From positions 216,044,967 to 216,108,966 of the forward strand of contig NC_077233.1 of assembly GCF_027887165.1 (NCBI RefSeq): a stretch of DNA of 64,000 bases, given 5' to 3'. The position numbers were made by a program, and so were the translations under genes. The stretch comes from Monodelphis domestica. Taxonomy: Eukaryota; Chordata; Mammalia; Didelphimorphia; Didelphidae. Positions 21,341 through 33,640 of this stretch are shown piece by piece (the first letter of the stretch is position 1; each line of letters starts with the position of its first letter). A model generated the notes under the pieces. It was not told the DNA's origin. It searched no databases and saw nothing but the letters and a program-made list of their open reading frames with translations.

Positions 21341-21784
21341 CCCCTTATTTGTTAACTTTCAATTTATGCTATATACAATTTGATATGTTCTTCTTGTCTT
21401 CTCTATTGAACGATAAGCTTCTTGTGAGTAGGGATTGTTGCACTCTTTGTATTTCTACCCCCAACATCTAGCGCAGTGCTGACCACATAGTAGGCGTTTA
21501 ATAAATACTTGGTGATTTGATTGATCAGGTTACCAACACTTCTTTCAACCCTTAAGGGGTCAGACAAACCATTCACTGATATTGGGACCAATCTCATGCC
21601 AAAGTATGTTTTGGGTGACATTTGTGATTGCTATTTTTTCCTCTAAGAGTTCTGCTTCCAAACCCATTTAAGCAACTGGGGGATGGAGTTTGGAAGGAAA
21701 TGGATACACTGGGAGCACTTCCTTTTTCACCAAAGAAACATCACTCTGACTGTACCTTTGTATATACTCTAGGCTTGTTGGTGT

Positions 21785-21900
21785 GTTTGATTGAATTCAG
21801 TGAGCATTTATTTAGTGTCTAATATGTGTGAGATGCTGAGACAAAATGAGATGCCTTCCCTCAAGGAGCTTTGCTGGGAAGAAACAATATTTAAACAGAT
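21785..21900 (-). repeat. L2 3' end (antisense)
   Basis: 'agtgagcatttatttagtgt' with 'ccctcaaggagctttgctgg'. Confidence 0.5.
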
Positions 21901-21959
21901 TTTTAAAATACAATATTATTTGTTACCATCCTCTGAAATTGGCCCTGAGCAGATTAATA

Positions 21960-22050
21960 CAAGGATCATGGATATATCCTTTTATCAGATAATGATGTGT
22001 GGAAATTGTTAGCACATGTAATTGGTAAAAAATAGAATTAAAAATTTTAA
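21960..22050 (+). repeat. L1 3' terminal fragment
   Basis: 'gtggaaattgttagcacatg', then 'taattggtaaaaaatagaat', as at 34420-34460. Confidence 0.5.
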
Positions 22051-22714
22051 AGTATCATACTTGCTTCTTGTGGATGAATTTTAAGGTACTCCCTGCACCT
22101 CTGGTGTTCCATCATGAGACCCATTTCCCTCCCACCCACCATCATTTTACCAGTTCTTTTACCCCAAGATAATTTAATCTCCCCCTCCCTCACCAGGGCT
22201 CAGTGTCTTTTCTCATCTCTGAACACTTGAGTATTGTGAATCAGTTTGTCTGCCCTTTATAGCCCCAGGATCCAGTTTGGAGTTTAATTGTGGTATGTAG
22301 AATCCCACTCACGTGCTCAGTACTAGCAAGCCTAGAGAAGGCTGCCATCATATCTTCTCTTGATATGTGTTTATGAATCTATTTTTCACTGTTGATATTA
22401 CTAAGGCTTTTATTTGATATGATTACCCTCACCCAGTGAGCCATCCCTGGCAACAAAGATTTTCAGAGGAAGAGAAACAAAAGCAATTCAGCAAAACCAG
22501 CTGTGCCTACTATGTCCGACAGCCCACGCCCAGTCCCCCAGCTCTGCAAAGAAGGGAAGAGAGACACATTTTCCTCAACCTCCCTGGGCCCAAGTTTGGC
22601 CATGATAACTCCACGATAGTTAGTTTAGTTTGAAGGGGGATGGTTTTTAGGGGACAGGAGGTCTTCCATTGCATTGTTCTTATCACTGGGTTTCTTGTTT
22701 TCTGGGTTCTCTTT
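22051..22714. other. No recognised feature
   Basis: Apparently unique sequence. Short frames only. Confidence 0.4.
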
Positions 22715-23385
22715 GCTCTGGATGAATTCACATGTCTTCCCATTCTTCTCTGAATTCTTCCTACTCAGACTTTCTTGGGGTACAGCAATGTTTTATTATA
22801 TTCACACACAACAATTTGTGTGGCTGTTCCCTAATCAATGGATTTTTGCTCCCACAAAAAGTGTTACTGTGAATATTTACATCTATATGTCCCCTTTCTT
22901 TCTGTCTTTGACCCTCTTGGTGTATATTACCAGCAGTGGAATCTCTGAATCTAGGGGCACTTTCCATAATTCCATAATTCCAAATGGCTCCCCAAAAAGA
23001 TTGGATGACATCAACAATGTCATTAATGTGGGGTAGATAGAAGGCTCAGTGGATAGAGAGCCAGGCCTAAAGACAGGAGGTCCTGGGTTCAAATCTGATC
23101 TCAGATACTTCCTAGCTAGGTGACCCTGGGCAAGTCACTTAACCCCCCACTGCCTAATCCTTACCGCTCTTCTGCCTTGGAACCAACCATCAATATTGTT
23201 TGGAAGCTAGAAGGTAAGGGTTTTAAAAACAAAAACCAGTGCATTCGTGTGCCTCTCTTTCTGTAGCCCCTCCAACAGAGACTATTTACATTTTCTTTCC
23301 TCTTTGCCAGTGGTGGGTGTGAAGCAAAACCTCATCATTGTAATTTGCATCTCTCTTATTTTTGGCGATTTGGAGCAAAATAGAA
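22715..23385 (-). repeat. L1 ORF2 3' part (antisense), split by a SINE
   Basis: Reversed L1 landmarks: 'ttccctaatcaatggatttt', 'ttaccagcagtggaatctct' and, after the SINE, 'gcccctccaacagagactat'. The copy is old and diverged. Confidence 0.6.
23028..23232 (+). repeat. CORE-SINE (WSINE-like)
   Basis: 'ggctcagtggatagagagcc' through 'agctaggtgaccctgggcaa' to 'aagctagaaggtaagggttt'. Confidence 0.8.
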
Positions 23386-24150
23386 CGTTTTAAGTGGCTG
23401 TTAATGAGAAATGATTATAAAGCACTTTCCTGGACAAATGCTGATTAGCTAAGTCCACTGGAGCCTTGAAATAATAGAGCCTTCAAGGTCATCATGATGG
23501 AACCATCCGCCATATGGAAGAAACCACCTTATTACAAGTGCCTTCTGTCACATTCCTAAACAAAGCCCTCTTTGGGAGGAATTCCAGTCCTCACTGAATA
23601 TGTCTACATAGCAAGTCACTTAGTAGCAGCCGGGGCCCAGGGCTTCAAAGTCATCCAGATGAGTCTCATCAGTAAGAGGGGCTTCGACTGGACCAATTAG
23701 CCCTAAGGAAGGCACAGCCCCAGGCTCCTGTTCATACCACCTGACATCACAGTGCTCTGCCTGATTTTGCACTGAGTGGGCCACAAAGGAGGCAGGGATG
23801 GGAGACCCTCTAATTCCCTGGGTGGCCCAATGGCAAATGTCACACAGGAAACTCCCAGGTGGTTGGAGATGATGGGCTGGGCCCCTTGGGGAACTTCAGG
23901 ACAAATATTACAAATATGTGGTGGTCCAGGAATGGCTGTGATAGAACAAATAAATATGCCTGAGAGAAGTTCAGGGTAATGTAAGACTAAAAATTAATAT
24001 CCAAATACTCTAAGTATTCTATTTTATAAAGTTTATTAATAAATAAATACTTTAAGTATAAGGAAAATAATAACCTCAGTAAAGAAAGAAAGCTACCCAG
24101 GACCCTCTAAGCGGCCACGAGAGTGCAGAGTACCATCAGAAGAGAGAGAA
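23386..24150. other. No recognised feature
   Basis: Probably single-copy sequence. No splice-flanked frame or known domain was seen. Confidence 0.4.
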
Positions 24151-24340
24151 AGGGGGGCAGCTGGGTGGCTCAGTGGATGGAGAGCCAGGCCTAGAGATGG
24201 GAGGTCTTAGGTTCAAATGTGACCTCAGACACTTCCCAGCTGTGTGACCCTGGGCAAGTCACTTAACCCCCATTGCCTAGCCCTTACCACTCTTCTGCCT
24301 TGGAACCAATATATAGTATTGATTCCAAGGTAAGGGTTTG
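24151..24340 (+). repeat. CORE-SINE (WSINE-like)
   Basis: Well preserved: 'gggggcagctgggtggctca' to 'gattccaaggtaagggttt'. Its tail runs straight into a GA microsatellite. Confidence 0.85.
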
Positions 24341-24577
<237 letters not shown>

Positions 24578-25118
24578 GGCGTAGTTACACACAACTTATT
24601 TACCAAATGTGAGGGTGCAACGTGGATGAAGGGAAAAGGATTCTGGGAGATGAAGTCCAAGGGTTCAAGATTTCTAATTACTCAGTAACACACTTAACCA
24701 GAGTTAATAGTAACGTAGGGCCTGGGAACTTCCTACCTCTACCAAGAAACCAACCAGGGATGCTGAGTTGAAAGTGGACAAAAGCATCCTTCCTGAATGT
24801 GCCCAGCAATCAGCAGGCATTAGAAAGGAAGGGGGATGGAAGGCAGAATAGAGGGGTCCGTAGGTCCTCCAGGCTGGCAAGATAATCAGGGAATTGCCAA
24901 AGAGGGTTTTGTGAATTCTTTTGAAGGAAGGGATCTTGGCCAGGACCCAGCTTGTGAGGTTTCTGAGCCAAACTTCTTTGTATTAAGTGATTGGTATTCA
25001 TGACAGCATATAGGCCCTAGCTTGGCAGCCTAGCAGCTTTCTTCTACAATGCAGCCCTAAGGTGATGGTTCTCTATATAGCTGTCATTCCAGGAACCCAG
25101 GCCAATGGCTCTTAAAAA
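24578..25118. other. No recognised feature
   Basis: No gene or assignable repeat seen. Confidence 0.4.
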
Positions 25119-25262
25119 CGCCCATCACCTATCTATATCTATCAATCTATCAGTCTGTCTACTTATCATCTATCTGTTTGTCTGTCTGTCAATCTATCTA
25201 TCTGTCAATCTATTTGTTCATCCATCCATCCATCTATCTATCTATCTATAAATATCTATCTA
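25119..25262. repeat. (TATC)n-type microsatellite
   Basis: Imperfect 'ctat' and 'ctgt' tetranucleotide units. Confidence 0.9.
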
Positions 25263-26097
25263 TTTTAAAGGAAAAGGATCTATTTGTACAAATATTGTTT
25301 ATAGTAGCTCTTTTGTGGTGGCAAAGAATTAGCAATTTAAGGGATGTCCATCAAATGGGGAATGGCTGAATAAATTGTGGTATGTGGTTGTGATGAATAC
25401 TATTTTGCTAAAAGTAATGATGAGCAAGATGCTTTAAGAAAAACCTGGTAAGACTTAAACAATTGAAGCAAAGTGAAATGAGCAGAACCAGAAGAACACT
25501 GTACACAGTAATAGCAATAAAGCAAGATGAGAGGGCAGCTGGGTGGCTCAGTGGATTGAGAACCAGGCCTAGAGATGGGAGGTCCTGGGTTCATATCTGA
25601 CCTCAGACACTTCCTAGTTGTGTGACCCTGGACAAGTCACTTGACCCCCATTGCCTAGCCCTTACTTACCACTCTTCTGCCTTGGAACCAATACACAGCA
25701 TTGATTCCAAGACAGAAGGTAAGGGTTAAAAAAAAATAATGTAAGATGATGCACTGTGAACAACTTAGCTATTCTCAGCAATCCAGAGACCCAAGACAAT
25801 TCTGAAGGACTTAAGACAAATGATGCTATCCACCTCCAGAGAAAGAACTGATAAGCATCTGAATGCAGATTGAAGTGTACTACTTTTAACTTTCTTTTTA
25901 GTTTATTTTCTTTCTCAACACAACTAATATGGAAATATATTTTCATGATTGCATATTTATAATCTATCTCATATTATTTGCCTTCTCAATGTTAGGGGAG
26001 GACAGAGAGGGAAAGAATTTTAGAGAACTCAAAAATTCTAAAAATGAATATAACATTGTTTTTATATGTACTTGGGAAAATAAAATATTAAAATTAA
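25263..26097 (+). repeat. L1 3' part, split by a SINE
   Basis: End of ORF2 ('ggaatggctgaataaattgt') and 3' UTR ('cacctccagagaaagaactg', 'gggaaaataaaatatta'). The SINE at 25528-25735 is bordered by 'gcaagatga'/'gtaagatga'. Confidence 0.8.
25528..25735 (+). repeat. CORE-SINE (WSINE-like)
   Basis: Full-length copy inside an L1, with a poly-A-rich end and imperfect 9-bp flanking repeats. Confidence 0.85.
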
Positions 26098-26144
26098 ACA
26101 AAATTTTTACAAGATTTGGTGGAGGACCTCTTGGTTTTGTAAAA

Positions 26145-26335
26145 TAATAATCTCTTACATTTAGCAAGGGTTTTTTTTTTTCAAAATGCTTTCACATCTT
26201 TGATCTTGAAATCCCTGAAAACTTGGTCTAGTTTGACCCATGAGGAAACTGAGGCACAATGAGATGGAGTGATTTGTCTAAATTAGTGTCAGAACTCTAT
26301 ATGGTTCAATGCTCAGGTCTTCTGAGGCTCTTGGT
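26145..26335 (-). repeat. MIR-type CORE-SINE (antisense)
   Basis: 'catgaggaaactgaggcaca' is the reversed MIR signature. Confidence 0.6.
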
Positions 26336-26915
26336 TTTGTCTTTTTTATATCAGACCTTCAAGACAATTGGCAGAATTTGGTTGTTCCTCTAGGTGGTGG
26401 CCAAACTGAATTGGATAGTTTTGCATCTAGGCTTAAGGAAAGTCCCTCTAGAAATTGAGTGAGGCTTTTGAAGCAAGTTCAATTTCTTGTCATCTCAGAC
26501 AAAGTTGTCAACTGACTCTGTCCCTTCTCTTTTCTTTGCCTGGCCTTCCTCTTGGAAGAACAAAGTGCCATTATCATTGGTGATCTGCTGGCTGGGGCTT
26601 GGAGGCCCTCAGGCAGAGAGTGGCTGGCTCCATCATCCTTCATCTTGCAGGCTTAAAGTTCTTCAGCCCTGAGCTGAGACAAGAGGCTTGATGCCAGTGT
26701 TCCCATGGGGTCCTTGCCAAAATACACATCACCCCTCCCTCCTCTTAAACCAATGAGAAACTTGCTTTTCCCTTGGCCTAATTACAGCCCTGCCCCAGGT
26801 TCCTTTCAAGCCTTCTTCTGAAACAGAGGCACAACCTCAGTATGTCTATAGATGACAGTTCTCAAAGGTAGCAAGAGGCTACTAGAGGCTATATAAGTAC
26901 CCTGCATTTTACCTC
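26336..26915. other. No recognised feature
   Basis: Unassigned. The frame at 26487-26672 shows no family similarity. Confidence 0.4.
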
Positions 26916-26919
26916 TGTT

Positions 26920-27772
26920 CTTTTTAAAAATTAATTTAATTAATTCCTTGTGTTTTGACATCAGCCATTTTTTAATATACCCCACCATTAAAGGAATCTT
27001 CTTTGATGACAAAGAAAAACAATGAAGCAAAACCAGGTATCTATATATCTGCATCTGACAGTCTCCTACTTCTCACTGAAAAGGAGAGTTGCTTCCTTAT
27101 TTTTTAAAAAATATTTTTGTTAATTTATTTGTTGGTTACATTAAAGTTCCCAGGTGTCACCCTCTCTCCCTCCCCCTCCCAGCACTAAAGAAGGCATCTT
27201 TTGACCCAAAAAACAGTCTATATAAACTGTCTTATGTGTTCCTATTTATCATTTCTTTCTCTAGAGGTGGACGCTCACCAGTTATTCTTCAAACATTAAT
27301 TCTGTAGCTGTATATAATGTTCTCTTGGTTCTACTCATTTCACTTTTCATAATCTCATGTAGAATTTTCCATGTTGTGTTTTTTGACCTCCTCGTCATTT
27401 CTTATGGCAAAATAGTATTCCATCATGATCATATGCCACAACTTGCTCAGCCATTCCTCAATGGATGATCATTCCCTCAATTTACAGTTCTTTGCTACCA
27501 CAGAGAGCTGCTATAAATACAGCAAACTATATAAATAAAAATATATTTAGAATATGCAGGTTCTTTTCCTTGTTCCCTGATCTCCTTGGGAAACAAACCC
27601 AATAGGGATATTGCTGGGTCTAAGGGTATATGACAGTTTTATAACTCTCTGGACATAATTCCAGATTGCTTTCCAAAATGCTTGGATCATCTCACAGGTC
27701 CACCAACAGTGTATTAGTGTCTCCATTTTGCCACATCTCCTCCAGCTTCCTTCTCTTTTCTCTGAGGCCAAG
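26920..27772 (-). repeat. L1 3' part (antisense)
   Basis: The reversed 3' UTR and end of ORF2. The minus-strand frame at about 27620-27771 gives the Cys-rich L1 ORF2 tail, as in 'KREGSWRRCGKMETLIHCWW'. The plus-strand text 'gctactataaatacagc'-like is typical. Confidence 0.75.
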
Positions 27773-27849
27773 ATTGGTCACTATACTTCCTCAGTCTTCA
27801 CCTTCATTTTAGTGTGTTCTTTCCTTTCACATTTTGATCATTGCACATT

Positions 27850-28165
27850 TTGTTTTCTTAGCCCTCCTTCATATGAATTTTTCAAAGTTTCTCCTTTTTT
27901 TTCATTTTCAACCAACCTTTTAATGAAAAGATCATAAAATAACAGTTTCTCGTCATCACTGTGCATTAACTGCATGCTCTCTTCTGAATGGAGTTCAGTT
28001 GCTGAATTTTACTTCGAACCCTTGGGAGCCACAAGCTCTACTTTTTGTTTCTTACAACACAAAATATGTCATTATCTTCAATGCTCCATTTTATTCATTC
28101 AGCTATTCCCTAACCAATGAGAACTCAATTTTTGGCTATCACAAAAAATACTGCTAGAATATTTT
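27850..28165 (-). repeat. L1-related fragment (antisense)
   Basis: 'ttattcattcagctattccc', 'taaccaatgagaactcaatt' and 'cacaaaaaatactgctagaa' match the reversed L1 ORF2 end. Confidence 0.55.
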
Positions 28166-28169
28166 GGTA

Positions 28170-29195
28170 GATCTGAGCTAAAATACAAAGATGACAGAAG
28201 ATGGGAATAGTCATTGTGGTTGTGGGAAGATAGGGCTACTGTTGTTTGTGAATTGGTTATGAAAACATTTTGGAAAGCAATGTGGAATTATATTGACAAA
28301 ATGGCTAAAACGTGCATACTCTCCCACCTAGAGATACCATTACAAGGCTTATGTCTCAAAGGCACCATTGACAAGAAAGTTTCCACATGCACCAAGATAT
28401 TTATAGCAATACTTTTTTTGATAGCAAAGAACTGGAATTAAAACAGAAGCCCATCAATTGAGGAATAGTTGAACAAATTGTGATACATGATGGTAGGGCA
28501 ACTAGGTAGCAAAGTAGATAGAGGACCAGGACTGGAATCAGGAGGACTTGGGTGCAAATGTGACTTGGGCACTTCCTAACTGTGTCCCTGGGCAAGTCTT
28601 TAAGCCCATTTGCCTAACCCTTCCCCGCCTCAGAATTGTTACTAGGAGAGAAGGTAAAGGTTTAAAAAAACAATACAAAATTACTGTGCTGAAAGAAACA
28701 GTGAATGTGATAAATGCAGAGAAGCACGGAAATATTTAACATGAACAGATTCAGTGTAATAGAAGTAGGTAGAGCAAAAAAATACATATACAGAGGAGCA
28801 GAACCAGGAGAACATTGTACACAGAGACTAATACACTGTGGTATAATCGAACATAATGGACGTCTCCATTAGTGGCGGTGTCATGTCCCTGAACAACTTA
28901 CAGGGATCCAGGAGAAAAAAACACCATTCATAAGCAAAGGATAAACTATGGGAGTGGAAACACCGAGAAAAAGCAACTGCCTGAATACAGAGGTTGAGGG
29001 GACATGACAGAGGATAGACTCTAAATGAACACTCTAATGCAAATACTATCAACAAAGCAATGGGTTCAAATCAAGAAAACATCTAATGCCCAGTGGACTT
29101 ACGCATCGGCTATGGGGGGTGGGGGGGAGGAAAAGAAAATGATCTATGTCTTTAACGAATAATGCTTGGAAATGATCAAATAAAATATAAAAAAA
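28170..29195 (+). repeat. L1 3' part, split by a SINE
   Basis: The ORF2 end ('gatagcaaagaactggaatt') and a 3' UTR closely resembling the full-length L1's 52000-52370 region ('gtacacagagactaatacac', 'aggataaactatgggagtgg', 'gaaaagaaaatgatctatgt'). So it is the same or a close subfamily. Confidence 0.8.
28488..28668 (+). repeat. CORE-SINE in an L1
   Basis: 'gggcaactaggtagcaaagt' through 'tccctgggcaagtctttaag' to 'aggagagaaggtaaaggttt'. Confidence 0.75.
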
Positions 29196-29199
29196 TATA

Positions 29200-29545
29200 T
29201 ATATATATACACAATGATTACAAAATACATGAAAGGAACAACTGCCCTCTTCCATACAAAATGAATGTTGCAAAATTATTTAGAACAGACATGGCTCAAA
29301 AGAAGGAATGTGGAAAGTCATTTCCATCCTCCCCCTATGAAGAGCTGGCAAGTCCCTAAGGGTTGCACATTGCACATATTTTCAGATTTTTTTTCCAATG
29401 TATTGATCAGTGACACCATTTTTTCTTTTTTTTTTGTCTTTAAAAATATACTATTTGCTATATAGGATAACTGTCTAGGAAGAGAAGGGAGAGGAATACT
29501 GGGGGAAATTATGATGATATCAAAAAAGGCATAAATAAAAACTTA
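29200..29545 (+). repeat. Unclassified retroposon
   Basis: Its 3' part ('acatattttcagattttttt', 'aatgtattgatcag', 'gggagaggaatactggggga') is shared in arrangement with 3263-3345/4085-4175 and 30412-30660. It ends with 'ggcataaataaaaactta'. Confidence 0.4.
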
Positions 29546-29669
29546 TTTTTAAAAAATGAGTCAATATAGCTCTTTGACCTCCTTAGGGTATATGTTAGGA
29601 ATGAGATCTCTGAGTCAAGGAGGATGAACAATTTTGTGATTTTTCTCACATTATCACCTTTGGTTTTAA

Positions 29670-30170
29670 ATGAATATCTCTGAAAGAGAATGCTTCATCC
29701 AGCTAGTCTTAGGTAAAGAGGACTGGAAAAATTTCCTATCAGGAGGATACAAGTATGTAGGGACTATTTCTCCAGAAGGATGAAGACAGAAGGTTCTTCT
29801 TCCTGAAGCAGCTCCTTGAATCCCTTTACAATGAAGAGAAGAAACCATGGGTGTAAAACGCAAGGAGCCCTCACCTATCTCTAGGTCCATGCTCCATCTG
29901 GCATGGCAATGGCCAGTGGTGAGTCTCAGACTTGGTCTGTGCTAACTAGTCCTCTGATCACGTTGACTTTCAGAAAGCTGGACACTGGGGGACACTGAAA
30001 ACTTAATGTCAAGTTCTATTATTTTGAGACTCGGGATTTCTCAGGGTGTACTGACAATAGTCTTTCCTTTGTAGTTTCCTCTTCATTTTTTATATTAGGG
30101 GTCTCATTGGCAGGTGAAGTCTATGGTCTCCTTTTCAGAATAAAATTTCTTAAATGTGTAAAACAATACC
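29670..30170. other. No recognised feature
   Basis: No gene or repeat I can assign. A weak antisense L1 match lies just upstream at 29555-29665. Confidence 0.35.
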
Positions 30171-30405
30171 AACCAGTGGAACCAAAACTAACCAGTACTG
30201 ATTCTAAGACAGAAGGTAAGGGTTTTAAAAAGAAAAAAAAAAGGAATCAATACTGCAAGGCAGCAGAGTGATAAGGTCTCAGCAGTCGGAGTTAAGCAAC
30301 TTGTCCAGGGCCACAAAGCTAGGCAGTGTCTGAGGTAAGATTTGAATCCAGGACCTCCAATCTCTAGGCCTGCTTCCTTGTTCACTGAGTCACCTAGCTG
30401 CCTCT
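30171..30405 (-). repeat. CORE-SINE (antisense) joined to a sense SINE tail
   Basis: A short sense tail ('ctaagacagaaggtaagggt', 30199-30222) is followed by an antisense SINE with CORE 'cagggccacaaagctaggca' and head 'actgagtcacctagctgcct'. Confidence 0.7.
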
Positions 30406-30411
30406 AGTTAT

Positions 30412-30660
30412 GTGATCTTAATGACCAAACATGAACAGAAAGAAGAGCTATGGGAATGTGTTTTATTTATAGAAGTGGACGACAATGAGCATACTACTAG
30501 ACTCAGTTGTTGTGTTGGCAAATTTTGTGGACCTATTTTTTTTCTCTCTCCCTTTTATTTTTATTTTATAAAAGATGACTTGCTGGATTGGAGAATATAT
30601 TGAGAAATGAAGGTGATGTAAAACAAAATATAGAAATATATATATATATATTTTAAGAGG
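30412..30660 (+). repeat. Unclassified retroposon
   Basis: Third member of the family noted at 3263 and 29200 ('aagatgacttgctggattgg', 'gagaatatattgagaaatga', 'ggtgatgtaaaac'). Confidence 0.4.
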
Positions 30661-31075
30661 CAAAATTTTTTAAAACACAATGGCTAGTGGGACTCAATTT
30701 TTTTCAGTCAGTTGCCTAAACTGCAGAAAAACTTCCTAGGTAGTTATTGGGATATGGATCTGACACTATCTTCCTGGGTTTTTTGAGAAAAATACTAAGT
30801 AAACAAACACCTTTAACCTCCTGATTTCCGAACTCCTGGCCCAGACCCAGCTCAGGATTCTGGAAGGTTCCTGAATGGCTCCAGGTACTTAGATGTTGGC
30901 CTCTCTGGCCCAAAGAAGGAATAATTCAATACAGCCCACTTTGTGCTTGTGGTATAAGGTAGGGAGTAAGGGTCGGAGTGGGAGAGGTAAGCCACTTGGG
31001 GTTGAGCTGGTACATGTGTTTGGACCAGGAATCAATATAGAGTGTGGAGAGTCTCCCTGCCCACAAGTGCCTTAA
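30661..31075. other. No recognised feature
   Basis: No supported gene or repeat. Confidence 0.35.
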
Positions 31076-31215
31076 CAGGGGTCTCAAATACACTGTGGGA
31101 AGACTCCATTGTGACCCTAATATTACCCAGAGCTACACGACTAAACTGGAACTGGGAAATACTTAACACAAAAATAAAAATACAATATAACATAGATAAT
31201 GTGAATTGTGAGAAT
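31076..31215 (+). mobile_element. hAT-type DNA transposon fragment
   Basis: It begins 'caggggtctcaaatacactg', which resembles the terminal inverted repeat of hAT/Charlie elements (CAGGGGTC-CAAA...). It continues 'ctaaactggaactgggaaat'. No matching right end was found, so it is truncated. Confidence 0.4.
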
Positions 31216-31289
31216 TTATTTTTCATATATTGTATAAATCCCTATATATTAAAGAGACCGACTATGTCTGGGATCTGAATCAGTAACCC

Positions 31290-31517
31290 GGTTCTAGTCT
31301 GCTACTTTTGTGTTTTCTTTGTCCTAAAAAATCCCAAAGAATGTCTTCCTTAAACAAAATTTGGTTAATAAACGGAGACAAGGTTCTTTTCTAGCATACT
31401 GTAATCTGTCGATCTAGGGGGATGGGGAGAGGCACATAGATTGATGGACCACATCTATGTAGCTGTCACCAATTAAAGATGTCGGGATAGTTAAGGGAGA
31501 AGCTGAATAATGAACTC

Positions 31518-31555
<38 letters not shown>

Positions 31556-32560
31556 TAGGCTGCCTGACCTAGCTTGGGTTGCCCCTGGTCCCAAGAAAAC
31601 CATGGAGACCTCTAGGACTTTATCGGTTATATTAGCCTAACCAATAAACCTGATATAATTAACAAGCTTATGTCTTACCCAAAAGTCAGTCTCTTGAGAT
31701 AATTAAACCCAATATAATATACTCCCCACACCACACCCCTCACACGCGCAACCTCCCCAAGCCTACCCACTCAGACCCAGCAATGCACATTGCTCCCTCT
31801 TTGCCGCCTGCCTGCCATCTTGAGGGCTCGCTTCTAGAAGACGATTAGAGAGAGCGTAATTGGGAGCTAACAATCTTCTGCCCTGGTATTCTCTGTGTAT
31901 TTTGCCAAGAGGTTTCCATGGAGACAGGTCTTTTATCCAATCTCAATAAATGAGGAGGAGGGGAAAATTCCCCAATGGAGAGAAAAATAAGACAGTAAGA
32001 GCTCTGGCCCGTCACATTTGGGGGGATGGGGTGAGGAGCTTTTGCATAAGTTGGGGTCCCCAAGGCTTCCTGATAAAATGACTTGCAAGCCCCCTAATCT
32101 GGTAGGTGAGGCTATCCTTTCTGCTTGAGTGGACGGAGGGGGTAAGAATTCTGTGTTTTGCCAGCCAAAGAGAGAACCTTTTCTCCAGGTATTAAATGAC
32201 TCAGTTTCCCCAAGGAACTCTTCGGGAGCTGTCCCTGAGACAGTAAAGCTGTTTTACCCTGGGTACAAAAATGATCTTGCTCCCTCTACTGTGACTGTAA
32301 CCAAGAGTGGAATCTAATGGCTAGTTTTTTCTTTATTCCCCAAACCCTGCCAGCCCAAGTCTCCACTTAGTCACTGCTCCTCTCTTGTAGCCACCATGTC
32401 CCCAAATGTCACCCAAAGCCTTCTCTGGGTTGTTGACCTATCCGGCCTCCCGGACTTTGCTCAGATGCTCTTGGCCATTAATACTTTAGAAAAGACCAAC
32501 CTGAGGTAGGCGGAGCCAAGAAACATCAAGTTCTCTTTAGAGCCCAGACTATGGCTATAG
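31290..32560. other. SINE-free, mixed-composition segment, possibly an old LTR element
   Basis: No SINE, L1 or L2 is visible over about 1.2 kb apart from a (TA)n run. Features such as 'gttaataaacggagacaagg' and the CpG-bearing 'cacacccctcacacgcgcaa' are reminiscent of an ERV remnant. I found no paired ends, so no family is assigned. Confidence 0.3.
31521..31552. repeat. (TA)n
   Basis: Pure dinucleotide run. Confidence 0.95.
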
Positions 32561-32817
32561 TCCTATTTGTGGGCTCTGTAAATATGGGAGTACAATGACA
32601 AAAACCATTCAGAAATGATTGTTTTAATTAATTCTGCAACTGTGGGCAAATCACTACTGTAAATAGATGAACACTTACCCTATCTAACCCCACCGGCCCA
32701 TGAAGATCCAAGAAAAGCTTTGAAAAATATAAAAAATATATAAATATAAAATAAAAATTATATATTAAAAAAAAGCTTTTGTTTGGGCTAGCCAGGAATC
32801 ACCCCTCCCTAGTGCTG

Positions 32818-32818
<1 letters not shown>

Positions 32819-32873
<55 letters not shown>

Positions 32874-32874
32874 G
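32819..32874. repeat. (TA)n
   Basis: Dinucleotide run with a single interruption. Confidence 0.95.
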
Positions 32875-32924
32875 TCTCATCTCTACTTGTGCAGGAGCTG
32901 AAGGTCAGAAACCAAGCTTTTTCT

Positions 32925-33300
32925 TTTTAAAGTAAAAAAAAAATTTATTTCTTTCCTATCTCCCCCCCTTCCTCCATGCAGGGAAAAAAAGAAAAAGAAA
33001 AAATCCCTTTTAATGAATGAGCATAATCAAGCAAAAAATTTCGACAGTGAACATGCCCCCCAAAATACATGTGTTTTCTGCCGGTGAAACCCCACACCTC
33101 TCATTAGAAGGTACCAATGTCCTATTCCTGCCACCTGGGGAGCAGAGTGATCACTCACCTCTCTAGCAGAAAGTAAGATCTCATTTTTCATCTTTCAGTC
33201 TGGAACAAAAAAAGAAAAAATCACAAAAACATCGAATTGAGGAGAGCTCCTTCAAAGACAGGAAACTAAAAAAACAAGGTACCTTGAGGGGCATCAGTAA
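32925..33300 (-). repeat. L1 3' end (antisense)
   Basis: 'agcataatcaagcaaaaaat' and 'caaaatacatgtgttttctg', with a poly-T-rich left end, match an older marsupial L1 3' region. Confidence 0.5.
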
Positions 33301-33527
33301 CCATGGCACTGCTGAATCTTTACAACAAAGAAAATACACAATTCTCCAGTATTCTGGTTCTCAGGCCCCCTCCAAACAATATGAAGTGAGCACTTGTACT
33401 TTATATAAGGCAGTGTGATGAGTACATATTTAAAGAATTTCTCTGATTAACTTTAAATTATTCTTCCTATCCTAGCTCATCATGTTTGGGGTGGAGGGGA
33501 AGGGAGTGAGAAGATTCAAGGAGAAAT

Positions 33528-33640
33528 CTTAGACACTTCCTAAGCTGTGTGACACTGGGTAAGTCACTTGACCCTAACCCTTTTAGCTCTTCTGCCTTGG
33601 AATCAATACTCGGTATTGATTCTGACAGAAGGTAAGGAAT
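33528..33640 (+). repeat. CORE-SINE fragment
   Basis: It lacks the head. It runs from 'ttagacacttcctaagctgt' to 'gattctgacagaaggtaagg'. Confidence 0.7.

Larger units (their letters stand above)
18700..21530 (+). repeat. L2 LINE (sense), heavily interrupted
   Basis: The L2 pieces are in order: 18700-18885 ('ccaatcagttgccaaatgat'), 19170-19648 ('tcattgcaagagcctcctaa', 'cagtggcttccat'), 21041-21147 ('gaagcatttcctgatgtcta') and 21341-21530, with the terminus 'cacatagtaggcgtttaata'. The interruptions are an antisense SINE, an L1 that carries a solo LTR, and a second antisense SINE. Confidence 0.7.
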
